The notes: generated by a model from the sequence alone, not told the origin. 64,000 nucleotides of DNA from CAWKGC01 sp963849005 (GCA_963849005.1 CAWKGC010000019.1:1-64000), one strand, 5' to 3'. Counted from the first letter of the stretch, positions 1-8,769 are shown. Numbers and translations are program-made.

Positions 1-164
1 CCTATTCGACGGCGGACCTGCGCGCGACCGTCGCGGCGCTCGCGCGCGGCGCGTTCGGCGACCTCGCGTGGGTCGAGGAGAGGCCGCTCGCCGAGGGCGC
101 GCGAGCCTTCCGCGACCTGCACGAAGGCAAGAGCGCCAGCGCCAAGATCGTGCTGCACCCGTGA
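1..164 (+). CDS. Zinc/NADP medium-chain dehydrogenase or quinone oxidoreductase, C-terminal end (partial)
   Basis: Only the last 53 codons are present; the frame is open from the left edge and stops with TGA at 162-164. The tail reads ALARGAF, then a region with RAFRDLHEGKSASAKIVL. That spacing (helix, then H-x-G-K-S-x-x-K-I-V-L) is the usual end of medium-chain dehydrogenases of the NADPH:quinone oxidoreductase type. These are soluble enzymes that reduce quinones or enones with NADPH. The catalytic and Rossmann parts lie outside the window, so substrate and cofactor cannot be judged. The stop overlaps the GTG start of the next gene by one GTGA motif, so the two are probably co-transcribed. 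Confidence 0.6.
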   Translation, partial: YSTADLRATVAALARGAFGDLAWVEERPLAEGARAFRDLHEGKSASAKIVLHP

Positions 165-1150
165 CGGGCTTGCGCGAGGCGGGGCCCGGCCTCGCCGTCG
201 CGGCGGTGGTGGCGATCGCCGCCACTTTCCTCTCGCTCACCTACAAGGCCTCCGCGATGCTGTTCGCCCTGCTGCTCGGCATGGCGCTCAACTTCCTCGC
301 AGAAGAGGGCCGCTGCCGGCCGGGCATCCAGCTCGCCGCGACCCACCTGCTGCGCATCGGCGTGGCGCTGCTGGGGCTGCGCATCACTTTCGACCAGGTC
401 ACGGCGCTCGGCTGGATACCGGTGGCCACCGTGATCGTCGCGGTGATCGTGACCGTGCTTTCCGGCGTCGTGCTTTCGCGCTTCTTCGGCGAGTCCCCGG
501 CGTTCGGCACGCTCACCGGCGGCGCGGTGGCGATCTGCGGGGCGTCGGCTGCGCTCGCGATCGCCTCGATCCTGCCCAGGCACCCGAACTCCGAGCGCGA
601 CGCGAGCTTCACCGTGATCGCCGTCACCGCGCTCTCGACACTGGCGATGATCACCTATCCCATCGTGGTCGCGGCCTTCGGGCTCGACCACACCGGCGCC
701 GGCGTGTTCCTCGGCGGCACCATCCACGATGTCGCGCAGGTGGTCGGCGCGGGCTACTCGGTCTCGCAGCAGACCGGGGACACCGCCACCATCGTCAAGC
801 TCCTGCGGGTCGGCATGCTGCTGCCGGTGTGCCTCGCGATCGGCATCGTGCTGCACGTGCGTTCCAGCGAGGCAGCGCACTCGGCGCCGATCCTGCCGTG
901 GTTCGCCGTCGCCTTCGCAGCCCTGGTGGCCATCGGCAGCATGGGCTGGATCCCGGCCGCGGTCGTCGCCGCGGGGAGCGAGCTTTCGCGCTGGTGCCTG
1001 GTCATCGCGATCGCCGCGATCGGCATGAAGACTTCGCTGAAATCGCTGATGGTGATGGGCTGGCGGCCAGTGATGCTGGTGGTCACGGAGTCCCTCGTGA
1101 TTGCCGCGCTGGTGATGGGCGCGGTAATGGCCACCGGCCACGGGGGCTAA
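161..1150 (+). CDS. YeiH/UPF0324 family putative sulfate exporter
   Basis: An integral inner-membrane protein of 329 residues, about nine to ten hydrophobic segments. The family signature GGTIHDVAQVVGAG is present in the middle, and the C-terminal GMKTSLKSL segment also fits. Members are annotated as putative sulfate exporters from homology, but transport is poorly tested, so substrate is uncertain. The start is taken as GTG at 161, which overlaps the stop of the preceding gene; a longer reading frame back to 68 would overlap that gene heavily and adds only arginine-rich shadow sequence. Length matches the family (about 330-350 residues). Confidence 0.75.
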   Translation: MTGLREAGPGLAVAAVVAIAATFLSLTYKASAMLFALLLGMALNFLAEEGRCRPGIQLAATHLLRIGVALLGLRITFDQVTALGWIPVATVIVAVIVTVLSGVVLSRFFGESPAFGTLTGGAVAICGASAALAIASILPRHPNSERDASFTVIAVTALSTLAMITYPIVVAAFGLDHTGAGVFLGGTIHDVAQVVGAGYSVSQQTGDTATIVKLLRVGMLLPVCLAIGIVLHVRSSEAAHSAPILPWFAVAFAALVAIGSMGWIPAAVVAAGSELSRWCLVIAIAAIGMKTSLKSLMVMGWRPVMLVVTESLVIAALVMGAVMATGHGG

Positions 1151-1192
1151 CGGCTAGAATGGCCCAAGCATAACGACAACGGGGAGCCGGCC

Positions 1193-3157
1193 GTGGATGA
1201 GACCATCCTGGGCGCCGAGGCGCTGAGCGAAGAGCAGCGCCGCAAGGTCGAGGAGTTCATCGAGGAGGACGAGGGCGCGTTCAACCGCTACAAGGGTTGG
1301 CTGCCGGCGTTCCTCACCGGCGTCGCGGTGTTCTCCTCGGTGTTCCACCTCTATGCCGCGTACGGCATCGTGCGCACCGACTTCCTGCGCGGGATCCATG
1401 TTGGCCTGATCCTGTTCCTGTCCTTCATGCTGTTCCCGGTGGCGAAGCAATACCGCCACAAGCTGCAATGGTGGGACGTCCTGCTCGCCGTGCTCTCGGT
1501 GGTGGTGATCGTCTACATGGTGGCCGGCGGCGACAACTTCACCGACCGCAACACCGACCCCAACACCTGGGACATGGTGTTCGGCGTGGCGCTGATGTTC
1601 ATGGTGGTCGAGGCCACGCGCCGCACTTCGGGCTGGACCATGCCGATCATCATCGCCTGCTTCGTCGCCTACGCCTTCGTGGGGCCGTGGCTGCCCTCGC
1701 CCTGGACGCACCGCGGCTACGACCTCGGGCGGCTGGTCGGCCACATGTACATGACGCTCGAGGGCATCTTCGGCACCGCGGTGGACGTCTCGGCGACCCT
1801 CATCATCCTGTTCACGATCTACGGCGCCTTCCTGCAGTATTCCGGCGCGGGCAAGTTCTTCCTCGATTTCTCCTTCTCGCTTCTCGGCGGCAAGCCCACC
1901 AGCGCGGGGCGCGCGGTGGTGCTCTCGTCCTTCCTGCTCGGCGGCCCCTCCGGATCCGGCGTGGCCACCACGGTCACCATCGGCTCCGTGGCCTACCCGA
2001 TGCTGAAGAAGGCGGGCTACGAGAAGAACGCCGCGGGCGGGCTGCTCGCCGCCGGCGGGCTGGGCGCCATCCTCTCGCCGCCCGTGCTGGGCGCGGCCGC
2101 GTTCCTGATCGCGGAGTTCCTCAAGATCTCCTACCTCGAAGTGATCAAGATGGCGACGGTGCCGACGCTGCTTTATTACTTCTCGCTGTTCCTGATGGTG
2201 GAGTTCGACGCGCGCAAGTTCGGGCTTTCGGACGCGGCGTTCGGCGTGGTCGAGAGCGCGTGGTCGCTCACGAAGAAGTACTGGTACCACTTCGTCTCGC
2301 TCGCCTCGATCGTGGTGTTCATGATGATGGGCTTCTCGCCGGCGCTCTCGGTCTTCTGGGCCACGGTGGCCGCGTTCCTCGTGAGCTTCCTCAGCCGCAA
2401 CACCGCGCTTTACCCGCGGCGCCTGGTGCAGGCGATGGAGGCGGGCACCACCGGGGTCCTCAACGTCGCGGCGACCTGCGCCTCGGCCGGCATCATCGTC
2501 GGCGTGGTCACGCTCACCGGGCTGGGACTCAAGTTCTCCTCGATCGTGATCGCGTATGCAGGCGGCAGCCTGGCACTGACCGCGATCTTCACCGCGATGA
2601 TCGTCTGGGTGGTGGGCCTCGCCGTGCCGGTGACGGCGTCCTACATCATCTGCGCCGTGATCGCGGCTCCCGCGCTGATCACGCTCGGCGTGCCGGATTT
2701 CGCCGCGCACATGTTCGTCTTCTACTACGCGCTGCTCTCGGAGGTGTCGCCGCCCACGGCGCTTTCGCCGTTTGCCGCGGCCGCGATCACGGGGGGCGAT
2801 CCCTACAAGACCACGATGCAGGCGTGGAAATACACCATGCCGGCCTTCGTCGTGCCGTTCTTCTTCGTCCTCGACCCGCTCGGCGCCGGCGTGCTGCTGC
2901 AGCTGCCGCCGGGCGCCACCTGGCCGGAAGTGTCGTGGATCATCTTCCTCGCCTTCGCCGCGATCGCCGCGCTGGCGGCCGGCCTGCAGGGGTGGCTGCT
3001 GATGAAGACCAACCTGCTCGAGCGCTGCCTGCTGGTGACGGCGGGCACGCTGGTGATCATCCCTGCCGACAACGTCGATTACGTGGGGCTCGGCCTGTTC
3101 GCCCTTGTCTTCGTGCTGCAGTTCCTGAGGCGCGTGGTCGCGCCGGCATCCGCATGA
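1193..3157 (+). CDS. TRAP transporter permease, fused DctQ-DctM (4TM/12TM) type
   Basis: A 654-residue inner-membrane permease in which the small and large TRAP subunits are one chain, the arrangement usually paired with a TAXI-type solute-binding protein. An acidic cytoplasmic N-terminus (about 35 residues) precedes roughly 16-18 hydrophobic segments. The large-subunit core shows GGPSGSGVATTVTIGS near residue 245 and AAGGLGAILSPPVLGAAAF near 285, and a second half motif SEVSPPTALSPFAAAAI near 520. It would use the ion gradient to import an organic acid. The start is GTG at 1193 with a GGGGAG ribosome site eight bases upstream. No solute-binding protein gene is adjacent; the overlapping downstream dehydrogenase suggests a 2-hydroxyacid substrate (inference). 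Confidence 0.9.
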   Translation: MDETILGAEALSEEQRRKVEEFIEEDEGAFNRYKGWLPAFLTGVAVFSSVFHLYAAYGIVRTDFLRGIHVGLILFLSFMLFPVAKQYRHKLQWWDVLLAVLSVVVIVYMVAGGDNFTDRNTDPNTWDMVFGVALMFMVVEATRRTSGWTMPIIIACFVAYAFVGPWLPSPWTHRGYDLGRLVGHMYMTLEGIFGTAVDVSATLIILFTIYGAFLQYSGAGKFFLDFSFSLLGGKPTSAGRAVVLSSFLLGGPSGSGVATTVTIGSVAYPMLKKAGYEKNAAGGLLAAGGLGAILSPPVLGAAAFLIAEFLKISYLEVIKMATVPTLLYYFSLFLMVEFDARKFGLSDAAFGVVESAWSLTKKYWYHFVSLASIVVFMMMGFSPALSVFWATVAAFLVSFLSRNTALYPRRLVQAMEAGTTGVLNVAATCASAGIIVGVVTLTGLGLKFSSIVIAYAGGSLALTAIFTAMIVWVVGLAVPVTASYIICAVIAAPALITLGVPDFAAHMFVFYYALLSEVSPPTALSPFAAAAITGGDPYKTTMQAWKYTMPAFVVPFFFVLDPLGAGVLLQLPPGATWPEVSWIIFLAFAAIAALAAGLQGWLLMKTNLLERCLLVTAGTLVIIPADNVDYVGLGLFALVFVLQFLRRVVAPASA

Positions 3158-4155
3158 ACGCGCCGGCCCTCATGCCCGCCGAACTGGAAAGGCTCGCGCG
3201 GACCGCGCTGGAGCGCGCGGGTGCGTCTCCCGCGACGGCGCGCGTGGCGGCCGCATCGCTGGTGGCGGCCGACAGCGAGGGGATCGCCTCGCATGGCGTG
3301 TCGCGCGTCCCGCTCTATTGCGCCCAGCTGCGCAACGGCCGAGTCGACGGAAAAGCGGTGGCCGCGATCTCCCGCGGCGACAAGGCCGCCTGCCTCGTCG
3401 ATGCGAAGACCGGCATGGCGTTTCCCGCCTGCGAGCTCGCGGTGAACGAAGCAATGCGGCGCGCAGGCGAATTCGGCGTGAGCTTCGTCGCGGTCACCAA
3501 CTCCAACCACTTCGGCGTCGCCGCGCACCACCTGCGCCCAGTGGCGCAGGCCGGCATGGTCGGGCTCGCCTTCAGCAATTCGCCCGCGGCGATGCCGGCA
3601 TGGGGCGGCAAGCGCGCGCTCTTCGGCACCAACCCGATCGCCGCGGTGTTCCCGCGGCGCAATGCCGAGCCCATCGTCATCGACCTGAGTCTGTCGGAAG
3701 TCGCGCGCGGCAAGATCATGGTCGCCGCGCAGGACGGCAAGCCGATCCCCGCCGGCTGGGCGCTCGACAAGGACGGCAAGCCGACCACGGATGCCAAGGC
3801 TGCGCTCGAAGGCAGCATGCTGCCCGCGGGCGGCGTGAAGGGCGCGATGCTGGCGCTCACCGTCGAACTCCTCGTGTGCGCGCTCACCGGCGCCAACTTC
3901 GGCTACGAGGCGGACAGTTTTCTCACAGAGGAAGGACGGGCCTCGAAGGTGGGGCAGGCGTTCCTCGTGATCGATCCGCAGGCGCTGGCCGGGCGCGAGG
4001 TGTTCCTCGACCGCGTCGAGGCGCTGGTCGCGGCCATGCTCGAAGACGGCGGCGTGCGGCTGCCGGGGGCAAGGCGCGCGGCCAATCGCGAGAAGCCGAT
4101 CGCCATTCCCGATGCGCTGCTTGCGAAGCTGCGCGCGCTGGCGGGCGAGGCTTGA
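3154..4155 (+). CDS. Ldh2 family malate/L-lactate/ureidoglycolate dehydrogenase
   Basis: A 333-residue soluble NAD(P)-dependent oxidoreductase of the malate/L-lactate dehydrogenase family, structurally unlike classical LDH. Family marks: SEGIASHGVSRVP near residue 45 (substrate-binding serine and histidine), TNSNHFGVAAHHLRP near 118 (catalytic histidine region), GGKRALFGTNPIAAVFP near 150 and GGVKGAMLALTVELL near 230. Members oxidise 2-hydroxyacids such as malate, lactate, sulfolactate or ureidoglycolate; the sequence alone does not settle which. The ATG overlaps the TRAP permease stop (ATGA), so both proteins are probably made from one mRNA, consistent with uptake and oxidation of the same hydroxyacid. 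Confidence 0.85.
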   Translation: MNAPALMPAELERLARTALERAGASPATARVAAASLVAADSEGIASHGVSRVPLYCAQLRNGRVDGKAVAAISRGDKAACLVDAKTGMAFPACELAVNEAMRRAGEFGVSFVAVTNSNHFGVAAHHLRPVAQAGMVGLAFSNSPAAMPAWGGKRALFGTNPIAAVFPRRNAEPIVIDLSLSEVARGKIMVAAQDGKPIPAGWALDKDGKPTTDAKAALEGSMLPAGGVKGAMLALTVELLVCALTGANFGYEADSFLTEEGRASKVGQAFLVIDPQALAGREVFLDRVEALVAAMLEDGGVRLPGARRAANREKPIAIPDALLAKLRALAGEA

Positions 4156-4157
4156 AC

Positions 4158-4649
4158 ATGGCCGGCGAAGACCGGTTCGACGCCCGCATCCGCATGCCTT
4201 TCGCGACGGTGGGCATCCTGTCGGAGGGCGATCACGTCGTCGAGGTGCGCTACCTGCCGCGAACCGTGACCGCCAAGCCGCCGAAGAAGGACACCGTCGC
4301 GCATCTCGCCAGCGTCGAGCTGCAGGCGTGGATCGACAATCCGCGCTACGTCTTCCGCGTCCCGGTGAAGCTGTCGGGCACGGTGCACCAGATCCGCGTC
4401 TGGGAAGAGATGCGCAAGATCCCCAGCGGCAGGACGTGGACCTATGGCGAGCTCGCGAAGCGCGTCGGCTCGATTGCGCGCGCGGTCGGCACGGCCTGCG
4501 GCACCAATCCCGTGCCGATCATCATTCCCTGCCATCGCGTCATCGCCGCCGGCGGCAGGATCGGCGGCTTCATGGGCTCGCGCGATGGCTCCTTCGAACT
4601 CGACATCAAGCGCTGGCTGCTGGCCCATGAAGGCGCTCTCCATTCCTGA
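4158..4649 (+). CDS. ogt: O6-alkylguanine-DNA alkyltransferase (Ogt/Ada C-terminal type)
   Basis: A 163-residue DNA repair protein that moves an alkyl group from O6-alkylguanine in DNA to its own cysteine. The active-site motif IIIPCHRVIAAGG is intact with the acceptor at Cys125, the helix-turn-helix region GRTWTYGELAKRVGS precedes it, and GGFMGS follows. Length and layout match Ogt (one N-terminal ribonuclease-H-like domain plus the catalytic domain). The N-terminal half is less typical, so a non-standard paralog is possible. It starts two bases after the preceding stop and its last 23 bases overlap xerD, suggesting translational coupling. Confidence 0.85.
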   Translation: MAGEDRFDARIRMPFATVGILSEGDHVVEVRYLPRTVTAKPPKKDTVAHLASVELQAWIDNPRYVFRVPVKLSGTVHQIRVWEEMRKIPSGRTWTYGELAKRVGSIARAVGTACGTNPVPIIIPCHRVIAAGGRIGGFMGSRDGSFELDIKRWLLAHEGALHS

Positions 4650-5529
4650 CACGGCGCTCCTCGACCGCTTCGGCGACGCGCTCTGGCTGAACGACGGCCT
4701 GGCGCGCAATTCCATCGCCGCCTATCGCCGCGACCTCGCGCAGTTCGCCGTGTGGCTGGGCGAGGACCGCATCGCGGGCGCGGAAAAGGCCGACCTGCAG
4801 CGCTACCTCGCGTGGCAAGTGGGCGAGAAGCGCGCGCAGCCTCGCAGCACCGGGCGCCTCGTCTCTTCGCTCAGGCGCTTCTACCAGTATTGCGTCCGCG
4901 AAGGGATGCGCGAGGACGACCCGAGCGTCGAGCTTGATTCACCAAAGCTGCCGAGATCGCTGCCGAAATCGCTCTCCGAGGCCGATGTCGAAGCGCTCCT
5001 CGCCGCGCCCGACGAGACGGCAACACTCGGCCTGCGCGACCGCGCGATGCTGGAGACGCTCTACGCGAGCGGCCTGCGCGTGTCCGAACTGGTGGGGCTG
5101 AAGACCGTGCAGGTGAGCCTCGACATGGGCGTGGTGCGCATCCTCGGCAAGGGCGCGAAGGAGCGCCTCACGCCGCTGGGCGAGGTCGCCTCCGACTGGC
5201 TGCAGCGCTACCAGTCGACCGCGCGGCCCGAGCTTCTCGCGGGCAGGAAGAGCGATGCGATGTTCGTGACCGCGCGCGGGGGCGCGATGACGCGGCAGGC
5301 GTTCTGGTCGCTCATCAAGCGCTATGCGCTGAAGGCCGGCATCGCGACGCCGGTTTCGCCGCACACGCTGCGCCACGCCTTTGCCACCCACCTGATCAAC
5401 CACGGCGCGGACCTGCGGGTGGTGCAGTTGCTGCTCGGCCATGCCGATATTTCCACCACGCAGATCTACACCCACGTCGCGCGCGAACGCCTGAAGGCGC
5501 TCCACCAGAAGCACCATCCGCGCGGCTAG
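4627..5529 (+). CDS. xerD: Site-specific tyrosine recombinase XerD
   Basis: A 300-residue tyrosine recombinase that, with XerC, resolves chromosome dimers at dif. The N-terminal SAM-like domain covers about residues 8-95 (RNSIAAYRRDLAQF). The catalytic domain has ASGLRVSELVGL (Arg), GKGAKERLTPL (Lys), HTLRHAFATHL (His-x-x-Arg), LLGHADISTTQIYTH (His and the nucleophile Tyr). Length is typical. XerD rather than XerC is favoured by the end REHLKALH-like ARERLKALHQKHHPRG and overall form, but the split is not certain without alignment. The ATG at 4627 lies inside ogt. Confidence 0.88.
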   Translation: MKALSIPDTALLDRFGDALWLNDGLARNSIAAYRRDLAQFAVWLGEDRIAGAEKADLQRYLAWQVGEKRAQPRSTGRLVSSLRRFYQYCVREGMREDDPSVELDSPKLPRSLPKSLSEADVEALLAAPDETATLGLRDRAMLETLYASGLRVSELVGLKTVQVSLDMGVVRILGKGAKERLTPLGEVASDWLQRYQSTARPELLAGRKSDAMFVTARGGAMTRQAFWSLIKRYALKAGIATPVSPHTLRHAFATHLINHGADLRVVQLLLGHADISTTQIYTHVARERLKALHQKHHPRG

Positions 5530-5536
5530 GGATTGC

Positions 5537-6289
5537 ATGCCTGAAATCCTCGGATACCCATTGGCACTCTGGATCGTCACCCCGTTGGTGATCGCGTTCG
5601 CGTACACGATCTTCGGCATCTCGGGCTTCGGCTCGACCGTGATCGCCGTGCCGATCCTCGCCAACTGGCTGCCGCTCACTTTCCTCGTGCCGCTCATGGC
5701 GTTGCTCGACCTGTCCGCGTCGCTGTTCGTCGGTTCCACCGGCCGGGAGCACATCAGCAAACCGGAGCTGAAGCGCCTCCTGCCGTTCATGTTCGTCGGC
5801 ATCGCGCTTGGCGTGACCGTGCTGGTGGCCCTGCCGCAGGACCCGCTCAAGATTGCGCTCGGCATATTTGCCACCTCGGTGGGCGCGTACTCGATCTTCA
5901 ATCCGGTGCCCCGGGACCGGATCTCGTCCTGGTGGAGCCTGCCTGCCGGCCTCATCGGCGGCGGGCTGGCCGCAGTGTTCGGTGCCGGCGGCCCGCTGTA
6001 CGTCGCGTACCTTTCCGGGCGGCTCGGCGACAAGTCGCAGATCCGCTCGACGATCTCGGCGTTGATCGCCGTTTCATCCGGCACCCGCACGGTGTTATAC
6101 GTTTTCACCGGTTTGCTCCTCAAGCTGCCGATCTGGATCGTCGTGGCAATGCTGGCGCCGATCGCCTGGGGCGGGCTCAGGCTCGGCAGCCGCATCCACC
6201 TCGGGCTCACGCAGGAGCAGATGCGGCGCGTGATCGGCGCCCTGCTGATCCTGACCGGGACGACCCTGCTCCTGCGCACCTTGCTTTAG
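5537..6289 (+). CDS. TSUP family (TauE/SafE-like) membrane permease
   Basis: A 250-residue polytopic membrane protein with about eight hydrophobic segments in two similar halves, typical of the sulfite exporter TauE/SafE family. Marks are GISGFGSTVIAVPIL near residue 28 in the first half and GLIGGGLAAVFGAGGPLYVAYL near 138 in the second, the repeated glycine-rich loops of the family. Members export or import small sulfur-containing or carboxylic anions; the substrate here is unknown. It follows xerD by seven bases and precedes ybaK by eleven. Confidence 0.82.
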   Translation: MPEILGYPLALWIVTPLVIAFAYTIFGISGFGSTVIAVPILANWLPLTFLVPLMALLDLSASLFVGSTGREHISKPELKRLLPFMFVGIALGVTVLVALPQDPLKIALGIFATSVGAYSIFNPVPRDRISSWWSLPAGLIGGGLAAVFGAGGPLYVAYLSGRLGDKSQIRSTISALIAVSSGTRTVLYVFTGLLLKLPIWIVVAMLAPIAWGGLRLGSRIHLGLTQEQMRRVIGALLILTGTTLLLRTLL

Positions 6290-6300
6290 AATCCCGCCCC

Positions 6301-6783
6301 ATGGCGAAGAACAGCGGCACGCCGGCGACCACCTTCCTCGCGCAACACGGGGTCGCCTTCACCGAGCATCTCTACGAGTACGTCGAGCACGGCGGCACGT
6401 CGGTGTCCTCGTCGGCGCTGGGCGTCCCCGAGCACAGCGTGGTCAAGACGCTGGTGATGGAGAACGACAAGGGCGAGCCGCTGGTGGTGCTGATGCATGG
6501 CGACCGCAAGGTGTCCACCAAGGAACTCGCGCGCGTCGCGGGAGCCAAGCGCATCTTCCCCTGCAAGCCCGAGGACGCGCTGCGCCACTCCGGCTACCAG
6601 GTCGGCGGCTGCTCGCCTTTCGGCACGCGGAAGTCGATGCCGGTGTACCTCGAGCGCACCGTGCTCGACCTGCCGCTCATCTACATCAACGGCGGCCGTC
6701 GCGGGTTCCTGCTCGGCATGCCGCCCGCCGAGCTGGTCCGCGTCCTCGATCCCGTGCTTGTTGCGGTCGGCGTCGAGGAGTAG
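6301..6783 (+). CDS. ybaK: Cys-tRNA(Pro)/Cys-tRNA(Cys) deacylase YbaK
   Basis: A 160-residue trans-editing protein that hydrolyses cysteine mischarged on tRNA(Pro). The YbaK fold is recognisable from VVKTLVMENDKGEPLVVLMHG near residue 47, the ligand lysine region DRKVSTKELARVAGAKR near 70, and the substrate-pocket loop GYQVGGCSPFGTRKSMPVY near 100. Length matches the family (about 155-160). A TAGAAT stretch at 6287-6292, overlapping the preceding stop, could act as a -10 element, but I see no convincing -35. Confidence 0.9.
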   Translation: MAKNSGTPATTFLAQHGVAFTEHLYEYVEHGGTSVSSSALGVPEHSVVKTLVMENDKGEPLVVLMHGDRKVSTKELARVAGAKRIFPCKPEDALRHSGYQVGGCSPFGTRKSMPVYLERTVLDLPLIYINGGRRGFLLGMPPAELVRVLDPVLVAVGVEE

Positions 6784-6818
6784 CCTCAGCCACTTCCCTT
6801 GATGGCGGAGAGCGACCC

Positions 6819-7563
6819 ATGGACGAAGCACAGCCCCTGAACCTCGTGATGCCCGGCCGCAGCCTGCCCGCGGGCAGCGGATGGTCGTGGATAAAGGGCG
6901 GATGGGCCCTGTTCGCCGCGGCGCCGCTGATGTGGATCGTGTTCATCGTGGTGCTGGTGATCTGCTCGGTGGTGTTCAACTTCGTCCCGATCCTCGGCAG
7001 CCTCGCGTGGCAGGTGCTTTCCCCGGTGATCGGTGCGGGGCTGGTGATCGGCTGCCGCTCGCTCGAGACCAGCGGCGAACTCGAGCTCGAGCACCTGTTC
7101 GCCGGCTTCAGGACGAATTTCGCCAACCTGCTCATCCTCGGCGCGCTCTACGTCCTGGGGGGGCTCGCTGATCCTCGGCATCATGGTCGCCTTCGTCGGC
7201 ACCTCGATCGTGATGGCGGTGCTCAACGGCGACGCGGATGCGCTGATGCAGGTATTCGTGATCACGACGCCGTTGCTGGTCGGAGGCCTCGTCTGCGTGA
7301 TCCTCGCCTGCCTCCTGCTCGCGGCGTACTGGTTCGCGCCGGCGCTGGTGGTCATGCATGGCGTCGCCCCGTTGAAGGCGATGCAGGCCAGCCTGGGCGC
7401 GACGTTTCGCAACGTCATCCCGTTCCTCGTCTACGGCCTCGTGATGCTCTTCTTCCTCATCGTCGCGGTGATTCCCTTCGGCCTGGGCATGCTGGTGTGG
7501 ATACCGGTGATGGTCGCCTCGTGCTACTTGTCCTATCGCATGGTGTTCACCGATGGGGCCTAG
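6819..7563 (+). pseudogene. BPSS1780-type membrane protein, interrupted by a frameshift
   Basis: Two overlapping open frames together make a membrane protein of about 247 residues. The first part (from ATG 6819) has SGWSWIKGGWALFAAAPLMW and a first hydrophobic pair; the second part (stop at 7561-7563) carries further hydrophobic segments ending in GMLVWIPVMVASCYLSYRMVF. The frame changes at a run of seven G at 7157-7163; removing one G joins YVLGG to SLILGIMV cleanly. The family is common in beta-proteobacteria and of unknown function. A homopolymer sequencing error is more likely than a real mutation because both halves look well conserved. Confidence 0.65.
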
Positions 7564-7754
7564 ATCAAGCGGCCGAGCAAGGTGAGCGCAAGCGAAACCA
7601 GCACCGTGCTGGTGATCGGCAGGTAAACGCGCCGCCCGCGGAAGTTGACGGTCACGTCGCCCGGCAGCCGCCCCAGCCCGAAGCGCGCGAACTGCGGCGC
7701 GAACAGCGACAGCACGACGATCGCCACCACCAGCACGAGAATCCACTTCAGCAT
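7560..7754 (-). CDS. DUF2905 family small membrane protein
   Basis: A 64-residue protein with an N-terminal membrane segment (LKWILVLVVAIVVLSLFA), a short polar stretch FGLGRLPGDVTVNFRGRRVYLP, and a second C-terminal membrane segment. The LGRLPGD and fR..RxxxYfP pattern is that of the DUF2905 family, whose function is unknown. Its stop overlaps the stop of the convergent membrane-protein gene through a CTAG palindrome. Start ATG at 7754 lies 26 bases from the divergent glutathione transferase. Confidence 0.8.
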   Translation of the reverse strand: MLKWILVLVVAIVVLSLFAPQFARFGLGRLPGDVTVNFRGRRVYLPITSTVLVSLALTLLGRLI

Positions 7755-7780
7755 TCCTGCATTCCCTTCACGGAAACACC

Positions 7781-8398
7781 ATGATCGACCTGTACACCTG
7801 GACCACGCCCAACGGCCGCAAGGCCTCCATCATGCTCGAAGAACTGGGCCTCGCCTACAAGGTGTTCCCCATCGACATCGGCAAGGGCGAGCAGATGACG
7901 CCGGCCTTCCTCGCGCTCAACCCCAACAACCGCATCCCGGTCATCGTCGACCCCGACGGCCCCGGCGGCAATCCGTTCACGGTCTTCGAATCCGGCGCGA
8001 TCCTCATGTACCTCGCCGACAAGACCGGGCGGCTCATGGCGAAGGAGGGTGCCGCGCGCTACGTGCAGCTGCAGTGGCTGATGTGGCAGATGGGGGGCTT
8101 CGGCCCGATGCTCGGGCAGGCGCACCATTTCATCCGCTCGGCGAAGGAGAAGATCCCCTACGCGATCGACCGCTACAAGGACGAAGCGAAGCGCCTGTAC
8201 AGGGTGATGGACGTGCGGCTCTCCGAAGCGGAATACCTTGGCGGCGAGTACTCGGTGGCGGACATCGCGACCTATCCGTGGGCGGCGCGGCACGAGTGGC
8301 ACCAGGTGGACCTCGCCCAGTTTGCCAACGTGAAGCGCTGGTACGACGCGATCGGCGCGCGCCCCGCGGTGCAGCGCGGAATGAAGGTGCCCGCCTAG
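7781..8398 (+). CDS. Glutathione S-transferase, YfcG-like (Nu-class type)
   Basis: A 205-residue cytosolic enzyme with a thioredoxin-like N-terminal domain (about 1-85) and a helical C-terminal domain. The start MIDLYTWTTPNGRK carries the Thr-x-Asn-Gly motif that replaces the usual active-site Ser/Tyr/Cys in YfcG-type proteins. NPNNRIPVIVD supplies the cis-proline and FESGAILMYLAD the glutathione-binding Glu-Ser. E. coli YfcG acts as a glutathione-dependent disulfide reductase; the same is plausible here. A close paralog is encoded at 51870-52571 on the minus strand, sharing the LMWQM, PMLGQ and EKIPYAIDRY segments. Confidence 0.88.
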   Translation: MIDLYTWTTPNGRKASIMLEELGLAYKVFPIDIGKGEQMTPAFLALNPNNRIPVIVDPDGPGGNPFTVFESGAILMYLADKTGRLMAKEGAARYVQLQWLMWQMGGFGPMLGQAHHFIRSAKEKIPYAIDRYKDEAKRLYRVMDVRLSEAEYLGGEYSVADIATYPWAARHEWHQVDLAQFANVKRWYDAIGARPAVQRGMKVPA

Positions 8399-8748
8399 GA
8401 TTGCCGGCGCTCGATGGCCACGCCGACCTTGCGCACGCCGCGGATGTGGCCGAGCTTGGCCACCGAGAGCTTCACCCACGGCGCGCCGAAATCGTCGAGC
8501 ACGATCGCGGCCAGCCGCTCGGCCAGCGCTTCGAGCAGCTTGAAGCGGCGCACGGCGAGTTCTTCCCTGATGCGCTCGACCACCTGCCCGTAGTGGACGG
8601 TGTCCTTGATGTCGTCGCTTTGCCCGGAAGAGGCGCCGGGAATGCCGATCTCGAGATCGAGTTCCAGCGTCTGCGGGCGCAGCATCTCCCAATCGTAGAG
8701 GCCGACCCACGCATCGACCTTGAATTCGCGGATGAAGATGACGTCCAT
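8395..8748 (-). CDS. folB: Dihydroneopterin aldolase
   Basis: A 117-residue enzyme of folate synthesis that cleaves 7,8-dihydroneopterin to 6-hydroxymethyl-dihydropterin and glycolaldehyde. The family pattern is visible: DVIFIREFKVDAWVGLYDWE at the start (substrate-binding Glu), DTVHYGQVVERI in the middle (Tyr of the active site), LLEALAERLA, and a final strand VKLSVAKLGHIRG-VRKVGVAIER. Length is typical for FolB. Its stop overlaps the stop of the convergent glutathione transferase by four bases. It diverges from plsY across 21 bases. Confidence 0.9.
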   Translation of the reverse strand: MDVIFIREFKVDAWVGLYDWEMLRPQTLELDLEIGIPGASSGQSDDIKDTVHYGQVVERIREELAVRRFKLLEALAERLAAIVLDDFGAPWVKLSVAKLGHIRGVRKVGVAIERRQS

Positions 8749-8769
8749 GCCTTATTGTAAAGTACCGCC

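Noticed and set aside
1154..1159. TAGAAT near 1154 as a promoter of the TRAP permease
   Set aside because: A possible -10, but no -35 could be seen at 16-18 bases; the same applies to similar TAGAAT sites before ybaK and rph, so they are only mentioned.
7157..7163. Run of seven G as a programmed ribosomal frameshift site
   Set aside because: No stimulating structure or internal Shine-Dalgarno is apparent, and other single-base breaks are frequent in this sequence, so an error is simpler.
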